Shown: positions 16,393 to 23,419, counted from the first letter of the stretch. The stretch: 64,000 nt of DNA from Bacteroidales bacterium (GCA_031276035.1 JAISNV010000001.1:266062-330061), one strand, 5' to 3'. The notes: generated by a model not told the origin, from the sequence alone. Translations and numbers: made by a program.

Positions 16393-17661
16393 ATGGAATC
16401 TTCAAATAAAAAAGGGGATAGATTAGAAAATCAAGTTTATGATTTAATTTTAAAGTTATTGGATGAAGATAATTTCATTGCACCAAAAAAGCAAAGTAAA
16501 GTTTTTAAGAAAAAAGGATATTATAGTTCGAAAAGAAAAGGTGACATTATTTTTGATGTTACAATAGAAACAACTCTTCCCAATGCAGATAAATACTCTA
16601 TCCTAATTGTAATTGAATGTAAAAACTTGGGACGAAAGGTAGAAGTGAGCGATATTGAAGAATTTAGTAAAAAGTTAAGCCAAATCGGAGAACATAATAC
16701 AAAAGGAATCGTAATATCAACAAATACTTTTCAGAAATCTGCATATGATTTTGCAAAATCGGAAAACATTGGACTTGCAAGAATTAATTCTTCTGATGAA
16801 ATTCAGTGGATAAACTATAGAAAGGATAATTCACAAAATATAAATGATATTTTAAATGAAGAGGAAAAGGAATTTACAGATGAGTTCTGTAATCAAAATT
16901 CTTTTGTTGCAACTTTAAATTTTAATAAACTTATGAGTATTGCTGATTTATTAATAGAACTTTCTGTCATTGACAGGTTTATAAACGGCAAAGATTTAAT
17001 AAAAATTCCATATATATCCCATGATAAATTAAACAGTATCGTAAATAAGTTATATAATTATAATTTATATAATGATTATGCATTAAATTTTGATAAATTA
17101 ACGTCCTTTCTGGAACCACTTTATAATGTAACATTTAAGTATGATACTTTGGAAGAAGAAAATTATCTTGGTAAAATAGAATTCAATCCATTATGTATAA
17201 AGATATCTAAAAATGCTAGAATTGATAATAATAGATGGCGTTTCACTTTAGCTCACGAAATAGGACATTTAATCTTACATTATAATTTATTGAAAGATTG
17301 GCTAAATGAAAAAGAAGATGATGATTTATCTTTAGCATTAAGATATAGTGATGCAAAAAGAAATTTTGAAAAATTAGAAATACAAGCAAATTTGTTTGCG
17401 AGCTATCTTTTGCTTCCAGAAAAACTATTAAAGGTTGCAATAAATACCTTGTTTGATGAGTATAGAATACATAGAAGATGTCTTTACCTGGATAATCAAC
17501 CTGTAAATCAAAAAGAAGTATATGAAATATTAGGTATTTTAAGTAATTCGTTTCAAGTCTCAATTGAAGCAATAAAAATTAGACTAATAAAATTAAACTT
17601 ATTAGAAGATGAAACAGATTATTCGCTTAAAACGCTACTAAAAAAATATTTTGGGAAATAA
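16393..17661 (+). CDS. PD-(D/E)XK nuclease fused to an ImmA/IrrE-type zinc metallopeptidase
   Basis: A 422-residue two-domain protein, candidate defence or stress-response factor. Residues ~5-140 form an Mrr/restriction-endonuclease-like PD-(D/E)XK domain: Asp51 in KGDIIFDVT, Glu75-x-Lys77 in LIVIECKNLGRKVEVSDIEEF, preceded by an early Glu helix (GDRLENQVYDLI). Residues ~175-410 form a COG2856 (ImmA/IrrE) domain: HEIGH at 288-292 and the third zinc ligand Glu329 in EIQANLFASYLLLPE. All visible catalytic residues are intact. IrrE/ImmA peptidases usually cleave a repressor partner, but no helix-turn-helix gene adjoins it. It is single-gene, within the tRNA-Phe island, between palindromes A and B. 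Domain calls are firm; role is inferred. Confidence 0.8.
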   Translation: MESSNKKGDRLENQVYDLILKLLDEDNFIAPKKQSKVFKKKGYYSSKRKGDIIFDVTIETTLPNADKYSILIVIECKNLGRKVEVSDIEEFSKKLSQIGEHNTKGIVISTNTFQKSAYDFAKSENIGLARINSSDEIQWINYRKDNSQNINDILNEEEKEFTDEFCNQNSFVATLNFNKLMSIADLLIELSVIDRFINGKDLIKIPYISHDKLNSIVNKLYNYNLYNDYALNFDKLTSFLEPLYNVTFKYDTLEEENYLGKIEFNPLCIKISKNARIDNNRWRFTLAHEIGHLILHYNLLKDWLNEKEDDDLSLALRYSDAKRNFEKLEIQANLFASYLLLPEKLLKVAINTLFDEYRIHRRCLYLDNQPVNQKEVYEILGILSNSFQVSIEAIKIRLIKLNLLEDETDYSLKTLLKKYFGK

Positions 17662-17769
17662 TTTATATACAAATACTATTTGATGAGTAAAAATCATAGT
17701 TAAACTAACAATTAGCTTTTTTATTGAAGAAACGCTATATACTACATATTTTTAGTAATATTCTTACAA

Positions 17770-17821
17770 TGACGTAATTTTACAAGAACTTCCTTTTTAA
17801 TATACCTCGAAATTCTTGTCA
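17770..17821 (+). repeat. 52 bp imperfect palindrome, copy B
   Basis: Starts TGACGTAATTTTACAAGAAC and ends TTCTTGTCA. The outer TGAC/GTCA and inner CAAGAA/TTCTTG pair, and the central TTTTTAATA is shared with the other copies. It begins 108 bp after the nuclease-fusion stop codon, and a terminator follows 58 bp later, the same layout as at copy A. Confidence 0.8.
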
Positions 17822-17879
17822 CTACAAAATCAATATTTATTTGGATAGATTGGATTTTATTGTAGAATCTTTTAAAATT

Positions 17880-17902
17880 AACCCCCGAAATTGGGGTTTT
17901 TT
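17880..17902 (+). terminator. Rho-independent terminator of the nuclease-fusion gene
   Basis: AACCCC-CGAAATT-GGGGTT followed by T residues, downstream of palindrome B. Confidence 0.85.
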
Positions 17903-17993
17903 ATTACAATAATTATTTATTGATATCTAATGCAAAGTAATACAACTAATTTAAAATACCAAGAAGACTTCTTGTATAATATTTAAATTTATT

Positions 17994-18001
17994 TAACTTT
18001 G
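17994..18001 (+). promoter_or_regulatory. Bacteroidetes -7 promoter box
   Basis: TAACTTTG followed by CA, 86 bp before the lipoprotein start; the only good match in this gap. Confidence 0.5.
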
Positions 18002-18087
18002 CAAGGTTATTTTTTAACAGACGAGGCAGTCAAGAACAAACATTAATTAAAAACCTCGCAATGTATATAGGTAATTGCACATATAAG

Positions 18088-19146
18088 ATGAAAAATTTCA
18101 TAAAGACAATGACAATATCAGTTTGTCTTAGTACTCTATTTGCATTCTCAGCATGTGAAGATAACAATACTATAAATGAAGAGTATACAAATGACTCTTT
18201 TATGTTTTTAAAAACAAATGAAATTGAGGCTAATAGTTCAACAAGGTATTTTACAGATTACGATCAAATTGCTCAAGAACTTGAAAAAATTATATCTCTT
18301 GATATTGAAGACTTAATTGCTTATGAAGATTCAATCGGAGTTATATCTTTTGGACGTGCATCTGAAGAATTATACTATTCAATTATTAATAATCTAGAAA
18401 GTACATCTAGAATTCCAGACTCTGTGACGATGTTTAATATTATATATGGGTATGTAAATCAATATACTAATTATTTAGAGTTAATTCAAAAAGATGGGGA
18501 ATATCATTTTAATCCAAAATTAGGTAATAACCCATGGCGTTATGTTGTTGGAGTAAATCAAATTTGTCAAATTGGCGATAGTGTACTTTACAAAATTTTT
18601 GATAAAGGTATTGTATATTCATCTATTGAAAACTTAACTAATTTAGTTAACTTGAGAGAACAAGATTTAGAAAATATTGAAACTTCAACTTTTTTTACAT
18701 ATTATCCATGTTTTCATGTAAATTATAACAATATCGAAGCAGGTAATCTTGGATGGACGGTTTATGCCGAAAATTTTTCTACTAACAGAAAGGATAAGTT
18801 GGAAGTAACTGCTGACATGGCAATGGTTTTTTGTTATCAGACAACTTCACCATATTATGGAAAATATCTTTTTTCAGGTGGAGTGTTATTTAAACCAAAA
18901 CATAAAACATTAGGTATATATTTTATTTCTAAACGAACAATAATTACTGATATAAAAGTAAATTATTATATTGCTAATGCGGGGTATTTAACAAAAAAAG
19001 ACAAATACACTACACCATCTCCTGTATGGAAAAGAACAATAGGGTTAGAGCAATCTGGCAAATATTATAATAGTTCTATTGCTTATTTTACCTCCACAAG
19101 TGGCACAGTAAAAATTTCTACGGTTACAGTCAATTTCAATAATTAA
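18088..19146 (+). CDS. Secreted lipoprotein of unknown function
   Basis: A 352-residue exported lipoprotein. The start at 18088 gives a compact lipoprotein signal (MKNFIKTMTISVCLSTLFAF then SAC), with Cys at position 23; an upstream ATG at 18061 would add nine residues before the signal and is less likely. The mature part has an acidic linker, a helical region (ITRDYDQIAQELEKI-like) and later aromatic-rich strands such as GNNPWRYVVGVNQIC and GKYLFSGGVLFKPKHKTLG. It may belong to the Bacteroidetes DUF4848-type lipoproteins, which I cannot confirm. The next gene starts 4 bp later, so the two are co-expressed. Found inside the tRNA-Phe island. Confidence 0.7.
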   Translation: MKNFIKTMTISVCLSTLFAFSACEDNNTINEEYTNDSFMFLKTNEIEANSSTRYFTDYDQIAQELEKIISLDIEDLIAYEDSIGVISFGRASEELYYSIINNLESTSRIPDSVTMFNIIYGYVNQYTNYLELIQKDGEYHFNPKLGNNPWRYVVGVNQICQIGDSVLYKIFDKGIVYSSIENLTNLVNLREQDLENIETSTFFTYYPCFHVNYNNIEAGNLGWTVYAENFSTNRKDKLEVTADMAMVFCYQTTSPYYGKYLFSGGVLFKPKHKTLGIYFISKRTIITDIKVNYYIANAGYLTKKDKYTTPSPVWKRTIGLEQSGKYYNSSIAYFTSTSGTVKISTVTVNFNN

Positions 19147-19150
19147 CAGT

Positions 19151-19867
19151 ATGACTCAAATAATTAAGAAAACTTTTCTTTTAATAATTATTTCAATATT
19201 TTCTATACCGTTGATGTCACAAAATTATGCATTTAAAGATCATTTAAGTGCCAGAGTTAGTATTTCCTACTATGAGACATACCACAATAACATTCCAAAT
19301 ATAGCATCCTGGGTGCCATTTTATAAATTGTTTATCGGTAAAGAAATTAATTTGCGAGCAGAGATTAATTATAGTGTACTTAATTGCCTTGAGTTTGGGA
19401 TATATGGTGGCGTACAAAGATATTATAATGTGCAGTTTTTTGATATATCTCAAATAGATACAATTAATACTGACTCCGAAGGCTATGAATGGAAAAATCT
19501 TTATGCCCCAGTATTTGGTATAAATTGTTATTTCCATCCCCTAAAATTATTTGTGAAAAATAATAAATCAAGATATGATTTGTATTTAACGGCAAAATAC
19601 GGAGGAGTTTTTTTTACAAAATGGGGAGATAATTATGGTGTACCCTGTTATATAATAGATCCAGACAATATTATTATAGGTAAACTGAACCGTTATAGAC
19701 ATGAATATGGTATTGGTATAGGTGGCGCGGTTTACTTTTGGCAAATTATTGGTATATATTGCGAAGTATCAATAGGACAGTATTCTCACTATCCTGAATT
19801 TTTCAATAAACTTTTCAATGTAAGAGGGGGCATTACTTTAAAATTTGATGCAATTAATGATTTTTAA
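19151..19867 (+). CDS. Putative outer-membrane beta-barrel protein
   Basis: A 238-residue exported protein. Residues 1-23 are a signal peptide (TFLLIIISIFSIPLMSQ). The mature part alternates short aromatic amphipathic strands (SARVSISYYETYH, EFGIYGGVQRYYNVQFF, YDLYLTAKYGGVFF, IGIYCEVSIGQYS) and ends with an aromatic LKFDAINDF, as small outer-membrane barrels do. No family is recognised. It starts 4 bp after the lipoprotein stop and probably works with it at the outer membrane. Palindrome C follows 59 bp after the stop. Confidence 0.65.
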   Translation: MTQIIKKTFLLIIISIFSIPLMSQNYAFKDHLSARVSISYYETYHNNIPNIASWVPFYKLFIGKEINLRAEINYSVLNCLEFGIYGGVQRYYNVQFFDISQIDTINTDSEGYEWKNLYAPVFGINCYFHPLKLFVKNNKSRYDLYLTAKYGGVFFTKWGDNYGVPCYIIDPDNIIIGKLNRYRHEYGIGIGGAVYFWQIIGIYCEVSIGQYSHYPEFFNKLFNVRGGITLKFDAINDF

Positions 19868-19926
19868 TTATTCTAGGCTCAGTGAGCACGTTTTATTCTA
19901 AATATTCATTACTATATTTTTACTGA

Positions 19927-19978
19927 TGATATAATTTACAAAAAAATCTTTTTTAATACCCCTGTAAAATTTATTGTT
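19927..19978 (+). repeat. 52 bp imperfect palindrome, copy C (degenerate 3' end)
   Basis: Starts TGATATAATTTACAAAAAAA and shares the core TTTTTTAATACCCCTGTAAAA with copies A and D. Its right end reads TTTATTGTT instead of TTTGTGTCA, so one terminus is lost. It lies 59 bp after the barrel gene's stop. Confidence 0.7.
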
Positions 19979-20064
19979 CTTATGTTTATGATGAAGATGG
20001 ATATGTTCTAGAATATAAAGGTTCAGGAGCATCTAGCAGTACAGATAGATATACTTATTATTAA
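19972..20064 (+). pseudogene. C-terminal tail fragment of an unknown protein
   Basis: About 30 codons run out of palindrome C and end at TAA 20062-20064: SYVYDEDGYVLEYKGSG then ASSSTDRYTYY. There is no start codon or upstream body, so this is the 3' end of a gene whose remainder was replaced at the palindrome. The aromatic, glycine-rich tail resembles secreted Bacteroidetes proteins, but the family is unknown. A terminator follows 23 bp later. Confidence 0.45.
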
Positions 20065-20086
20065 TTCGTAAGTTAATAACTTTTCA

Positions 20087-20112
20087 GACCCCATTTTTCG
20101 GAGTGGGGTTTT
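20087..20112 (+). terminator. Rho-independent terminator
   Basis: GACCCCA-TTTTTCGGAG-TGGGGTTTT: a 6 bp GC-rich stem (20088-20093 with 20104-20109) followed by T residues, in the 3' flank of the tail fragment. Confidence 0.75.
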
Positions 20113-20124
20113 ACATTCTCAGAA

Positions 20125-20176
20125 TGACACAAATTTTACAAGGGTATTAAAAATGAATATTTCTAAAAATATGTCA
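20125..20176 (-). repeat. 52 bp imperfect palindrome, copy D (inverted)
   Basis: On the minus strand it reads TGACATATTTTTAGAAATAT through TTTTTAATACCCTTGTAAAATTTGTGTCA (quoted in parts), nearly the consensus of the family. Outer arms extend to AGAATGACA...TGTCATTCT on the plus strand. It is the only copy in inverse orientation and closes the array on the right. Confidence 0.85.
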
Positions 20177-20250
20177 TTCTAAATTTAGTGAAAAAAATTA
20201 ACCTAAGACATTTTAAATCAGTAAATTAAATAAATTATTAACCTTACAAC

Positions 20251-20273
20251 TTGTGTAAACCACATTGTAAACC
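20251..20273 (+). promoter_or_regulatory. Putative integrase arm-type site, right end
   Basis: TTGTGTAAACCACATTGTAAACC matches the left-end site (15365-15387) at 20 of 23 positions, differing only in the spacer. It lies 50 bp inside the right tRNA-Phe repeat; a CGAGTT-CGT-AACTCG hairpin sits between. Confidence 0.45.
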
Positions 20274-20323
20274 GCAACAAAATAACGAGTTCGTAACTCG
20301 AAATTCTACAAAAATAAAATATT

Positions 20324-20466
20324 GTAGCTCAGTTGGTAAGGTGTGAAAGCGTTAGCTTTTACACCCGAAGAGAGCAGAGGACTGAAAATCCTTGTGTCGT
20401 TGGTTCAATTCCAACCGATGCCACATAATTAAAAGAGAGTTACAAAAATGTAGCTCTCTTTTTTGT
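20324..20466 (+). repeat. Right copy of the tRNA-Phe direct repeat (attR-like), interrupted tRNA
   Basis: Identical to 15219-15328 except for a 33 bp insertion at 20339-20371. The 5' acceptor strand GGCGTCG is replaced by unrelated sequence, so this copy cannot form a tRNA. It keeps the anticodon arm, T arm and terminator. It marks the right boundary of the island. Confidence 0.85.
20339..20371. repeat. 33 bp hairpin insertion in the tRNA-Phe copy
   Basis: Inserted between GGTA and GAGC of the D arm. It holds GGTGTGAAAGC-GTTA-GCTTTTACACC, an 11 bp stem with one mismatch. I see no other copy in this window. Confidence 0.6.
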
Positions 20467-21157
20467 GGTTGTTAGTTAATTCTTTTGCAACTACAGCTAT
20501 TTCATTAGTAAGTAATCTTATCGGAGCAACCCGAATAAGTTATGCCGATCTGTCGCCGTGTCATTAATCTGGATTAAGCAATTGGTTTCAGGCTTATATT
20601 ATTGGCTTTCATCTTTTCGGATAGCCTTTTCGGACTGTTTACAAATGTTACGGTGGTTATTCAAACTTCGTTTATCCGTTCTGTGTAATACTCTCTACGT
20701 TTATTTTTCCGTACCTGCTTACACTTATTGTAATGCGGTAATCGGAACAGGAAACACAAAAATTACATTCCTGTTTCAAATGATAAATATAACGATTTAT
20801 TTGTTCTATTTGCCTGCTATTCCGCTCTCTAAACATTCCACTTACGGTATATCGGATTGCCAAACAGCTATTCATATTATCTGCAACATATCTAAAAAGG
20901 GATAAATGACAAAGTAATTCTTACTTTAGAGTTTGATATTCTCATGTCCGGCATCATATCTTGCAATAGAAATCGATATTTTCGAATTTTGTTTTATAAT
21001 TATTAAGACAAAAATTGTACTTTTACAAACTGGTCTTTCAATTTTCAGATCTGATAAAATGAGTGTTGAAACTGTAATATAAAAGCAACTGACAACAAAC
21101 TGTTTGACACAATTCGTGTAAAGTGTGTGGAAACTTGGAAGTTCGTTTCCCGTAGTC

Positions 21158-21186
21158 AAGTTCATGTAACCTGCACTTCACCAAGC
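21158..21186. repeat. 29 bp intergenic repeat, copy 1
   Basis: AAGTTCATGTAACCTGCACT and nine more bases match 21906-21934 at 25 of 29 positions. It forms the right arm of a loose palindromic region located 110 bp before the EamA gene. Confidence 0.5.
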
Positions 21187-21295
21187 CGCCTTGTATCAGC
21201 AGCTATTGTGGCGTAAAGCATAGAAGATGACGAAAAATTGACAAAAAATATAAACAAGAAAAATAAAAATCAGAAAATCATTAAAATAGATAATC

Positions 21296-21709
21296 ATGTG
21301 GAAATGGTATGCACTACTGTCGGCTTTTTTTGCGGCGCTAACGGCCATTTTGTCAAAGGTTGGCGTAAAAGGAATTAATGGAAATATTGCAACTGCTATT
21401 CGTACAAGCATTGTTTTGTTTATGGCGTGGGGAATTGTATTTTTGAGCGGGCAACTCAAAGATATTAAAGAGTTGACAAAAAATAACATTCTATTTTTAA
21501 TTTTTTCGGGAATCGCCACAGGCTTATCATGGATATTCTATTTTAAAGCTTTAGAAACTGGTGATGTGTCGAAAGTGGCTTCCATAGACAAACTAAGTGT
21601 TGTTTTTGTAATCCTACTCTCATTTCTATTCTTAAATGAACCTATGGATTGGAAAACAATTGTCGGGGGAGGATTGATAATTATAGGAACTATTGTTATT
21701 GTAATATGA
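21296..21709 (+). CDS. Small EamA-family transporter
   Basis: A 137-residue integral membrane protein with four to five helices, one EamA unit rather than the usual two, so it probably works as a dimer. The EamA signature is visible: WKWYALLSAFFAALTAILSK at the start, GIATGLSWIFYFKALETGD in the middle and the end segment FLNEPMDWKTIVGGGLIIIG. The family exports metabolites or drugs; the substrate is unknown. Alone, with decayed sequence on both sides. Confidence 0.85.
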   Translation: MWKWYALLSAFFAALTAILSKVGVKGINGNIATAIRTSIVLFMAWGIVFLSGQLKDIKELTKNNILFLIFSGIATGLSWIFYFKALETGDVSKVASIDKLSVVFVILLSFLFLNEPMDWKTIVGGGLIIIGTIVIVI

Positions 21710-22143
21710 AATATGTTATCTAATTGTAAATCAAAAAAATGATAGTAAAATTATTAATTTGCTTTTCAGCACTTTTGGTAACACTTAGATTTACAAATAA
21801 AGAAAAGAGAAATAAAACAGCAGCCGGTTAACAAGCAACTCGGCACAATGCAGATGCGGTTTCGCGGAAAGCGCGCTAGATTGTGAAAGTTTCTCTCCTT
21901 TATAAAAGTTCACGTAACCCGCATTTCACCAAGCTTTGTGTATTATTTTTAGGCCGAATATGAGTACATCTCAACATGACTTCATAAAAAAATCTTTGAA
22001 CGACTACCCTCTTCAGCGGAAACAAAAGTTGCAAAACTAAATCAATAGTTTTTTGAAGTTTTTTACTAGGGCAGCCATTCACAGATTTTTAAATAATTTC
22101 TATCTAATTGATAATTATTAAATTCGATAGAATAATACGAAAA
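21710..22143. other. Gene-free region between EamA and the DJ-1-like gene
   Basis: 434 bp. A 30-codon frame at 21739-21831 (MIVKLLICFSALLVTLRF and a lysine-rich tail) could be a tiny membrane peptide but has no supporting context. The rest holds a loose palindromic structure starting GGTTAACAAGC and ending with the second 29 bp repeat copy at 21906-21934. Confidence 0.35.
21906..21934. repeat. 29 bp intergenic repeat, copy 2
   Basis: AAGTTCACGTAACCCGCATT and nine more bases, matching 21158-21186 with four differences, all transitions. Its complement partly pairs with GCAGATGCGGTTT 60 bp to the left, giving a long imperfect hairpin. Confidence 0.5.
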
Positions 22144-22671
22144 CTATTTCAACACTTCAATAAGTTTTGGCAATAATGAAACAACTGTATTTTCGGTTTG
22201 AGCCGTGTAAAAATTACCGTCAATAACGATTTTTTCATCGCTTCCGATTACATTTTTAACCATTGATTTTACGAACGGATGAAGCGTAACTTTTCTACCT
22301 TTAGCCGCTTCAAGGCCATCGAAAAGTAAACCTGCCGCACAATGTCCAATCATAATTTTACCTTTTTCACTGAAAGTATTCATTACCAGCAACATATCTT
22401 GATTATACTGTTCCCCGACATTTTCAGAGAATTTCGGCATCGCATCACCACAGGCAAATACCAATGCATCGAATTCGCTTTCATGATTTTTCAGATTTGC
22501 AACAACATCATCGGTTTGTAATGCAATGCCCGAATTTGTTTTTACTTGTGTAGAATTGGCTACCGCAAATGTTTTGTACGAAATGCCGTTTTCGAAAAAT
22601 GTTTCCAAATATTGGAATAATCCGAATCCGTTTACAGGATTTACCACTAATACTGCTACTTTTTTTGACAT
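22144..22671 (-). CDS. DJ-1/PfpI-family protein
   Basis: A 175-residue ThiJ/DJ-1/PfpI-fold protein, typically a glyoxalase/deglycase-like enzyme or redox-stress protein. The nucleophile elbow is IMIGHCAAGLLFDG with the catalytic Cys, and the first strand reads KVAVLVVNPVNGFG. A VFACGDAMPKF segment precedes it. It is divergent from an HxlR regulator with a shared 171 bp control region, so it is probably that regulator's target and responds to electrophile or oxidative stress. Confidence 0.75.
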   Translation of the reverse strand: MSKKVAVLVVNPVNGFGLFQYLETFFENGISYKTFAVANSTQVKTNSGIALQTDDVVANLKNHESEFDALVFACGDAMPKFSENVGEQYNQDMLLVMNTFSEKGKIMIGHCAAGLLFDGLEAAKGRKVTLHPFVKSMVKNVIGSDEKIVIDGNFYTAQTENTVVSLLPKLIEVLK

Positions 22672-22717
22672 GATTTTAATTTTTTTTAGTTTATAAGATT
22701 TATTTGGTTTAAAAACA

Positions 22718-22733
22718 AAAGTTACTTACTTTT
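22718..22733. promoter_or_regulatory. Second HxlR-type half-site with promoter box
   Basis: AAAGTTACTTACTTTT repeats the CTTACTTTT half-site of the palindrome at 22782-22802. The overlapping TACTTTTG (22727-22734) matches the -7 consensus on the plus strand. A regulator bound here would cover promoters of both divergent genes. Confidence 0.5.
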
Positions 22734-22781
22734 GCAGTGCAAAGATATAATAGAAACCATCAATAAAACAAGAAGATACTT

Positions 22782-22802
22782 AAAAGTAAGAGACTTACTT
22801 TT
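22782..22802. promoter_or_regulatory. Palindromic operator for the HxlR regulator
   Basis: AAAAGTAAG-AGA-CTTACTTTT, perfect 9 bp arms with a 3 bp spacer, 40 bp before the hxlR-type start. HxlR proteins such as YodB bind related GTAAnnnTTAC-type palindromes. Binding is inferred. Confidence 0.65.
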
Positions 22803-22842
22803 AGGTTATTAATATTGAAAATCAAAAAGAAAAATTTTAATT

Positions 22843-23184
22843 ATGACTGAAAATTTTTGTCCCATACGAAATATATTAGACCGTTTCGGCGATAAATGGT
22901 CGATTTTAGTATTGTTGAATTTGAAACAAAACGGAATCATGCGATTCAATGAGTTGAATCGAAGTATTTCAGGTATTTCTCAGAAAATGCTAACGGTAAC
23001 GCTTCGCACATTAGAAGCCGACAACTTGGTTACCAGAACTATTTATCCCGAAATTCCGCCGCGAGTGGAATATCAACTTACAAAAGTCGGAGATTCGCTC
23101 TTGCCGCATATTGAAGGATTAGTGGATTGGGCATCGAAAAATAAACAAACAATAATAACTTCACGGGAAAGTTATAAAGAATAA
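22843..23184 (+). CDS. HxlR-family transcriptional regulator
   Basis: A 113-residue winged-helix regulator of the HxlR/YodB family. It has the signature CPIRNILDRFGDKWSILVLL with the conserved N-terminal Cys6 used by this family to sense electrophiles or disulfide stress. The recognition helix region is SGISQKMLTVTLRTLEADNLV and the wing is IPPRVEYQLTKVGDSLLP. It is divergent from the DJ-1-like gene and has a palindrome in its own leader, so autoregulation is likely. The following 235 bp hold no gene. Confidence 0.9.
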   Translation: MTENFCPIRNILDRFGDKWSILVLLNLKQNGIMRFNELNRSISGISQKMLTVTLRTLEADNLVTRTIYPEIPPRVEYQLTKVGDSLLPHIEGLVDWASKNKQTIITSRESYKE

Positions 23185-23376
23185 AAACGAACAACTAAAA
23201 GTGATTTGGCATAATGCCGGGGACTTTGTCTGGAAAAATTTTTGCCTTAACTTGAAAATCTTTTGCCCATAGAAATATTTACATATCCCACACTTTTTCA
23301 AATCATTAAACATTATATATTATTTGGACTAATGCATAAAAAATGTAAAAAGTGAAAAAAGTATTAGTCTAATAAC

Positions 23377-23406
23377 AATATTTATCGTATTTTTGCGATA
23401 AATATT
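23377..23406. promoter_or_regulatory. ArsR operator enclosing a -7 promoter box
   Basis: Perfect 11 bp arms AATATTTATCG (23377-23387) and CGATAAATATT (23396-23406). The 8 bp between them are TATTTTTG, a match to the -7 consensus TAnnTTTG. The repressor would sit directly on the promoter 14 bp before the arsR start. Confidence 0.8.
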
Positions 23407-23419
23407 AAAAATATAAAAC

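Larger units (their letters stand above)
17662..18087. other. Intergenic region between the nuclease fusion and the lipoprotein gene
   Basis: A 426 bp gap containing palindrome B (17770-17821), a terminator (17880-17902) and a promoter box (17994-18001). No gene is visible in it apart from a possible nine-codon extension of the downstream gene. Confidence 0.5.
15329..20466 (+). mobile_element. Integrated island at tRNA-Phe (about 5.1 kb)
   Basis: Bounded by the direct repeat of the tRNA-Phe 3' region (15219-15328 and 20324-20466). Just inside the left end is a decayed tyrosine integrase; the motif TTGTGTAAACCAnnnTGTAAACC occurs once inside each end (15365-15387, 20251-20273) and may be integrase arm sites. 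Cargo: a PD-(D/E)XK/IrrE fusion gene, a lipoprotein/barrel pair, gene fragments and four copies of a 52 bp palindromic repeat. With the integrase broken the element is probably immobile now. The boundary evidence is direct; mobility is inferred. Confidence 0.8.
19868..21295. other. Long gene-poor stretch at the island's right end
   Basis: 1.4 kb without a convincing gene. It contains palindrome C, a gene-tail fragment, a terminator, palindrome D, an arm-type site, the interrupted tRNA-Phe copy and, from 20467, about 700 bp of decayed sequence. Open frames there (for example 20558-20905 plus and 20672-20875 minus) show no family pattern. A 29 bp repeat half sits at 21158-21186. Confidence 0.5.

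Noticed and set aside
16122..20176. Classical integron attC sites
   Set aside because: The ends are TGAC/GTCA rather than RYYYAAC/GTTRRRY, and no integron integrase is present. Only the gene-then-hairpin layout is shared.
16122..20176. CRISPR array
   Set aside because: Only four copies, 0.15-2.1 kb apart, one inverted, and separated by genes; no spacers or cas genes.
20324..20423. A second tRNA-Phe gene
   Set aside because: The 5' acceptor strand is replaced and a 33 bp insertion splits the D arm, so no cloverleaf can form. It is the displaced att copy.
20558..20905. A 115-codon plus-strand frame, and a 67-codon minus-strand frame inside it
   Set aside because: Neither shows a protein-like pattern, signal or family, and both lie in decayed DNA beyond the att copy.
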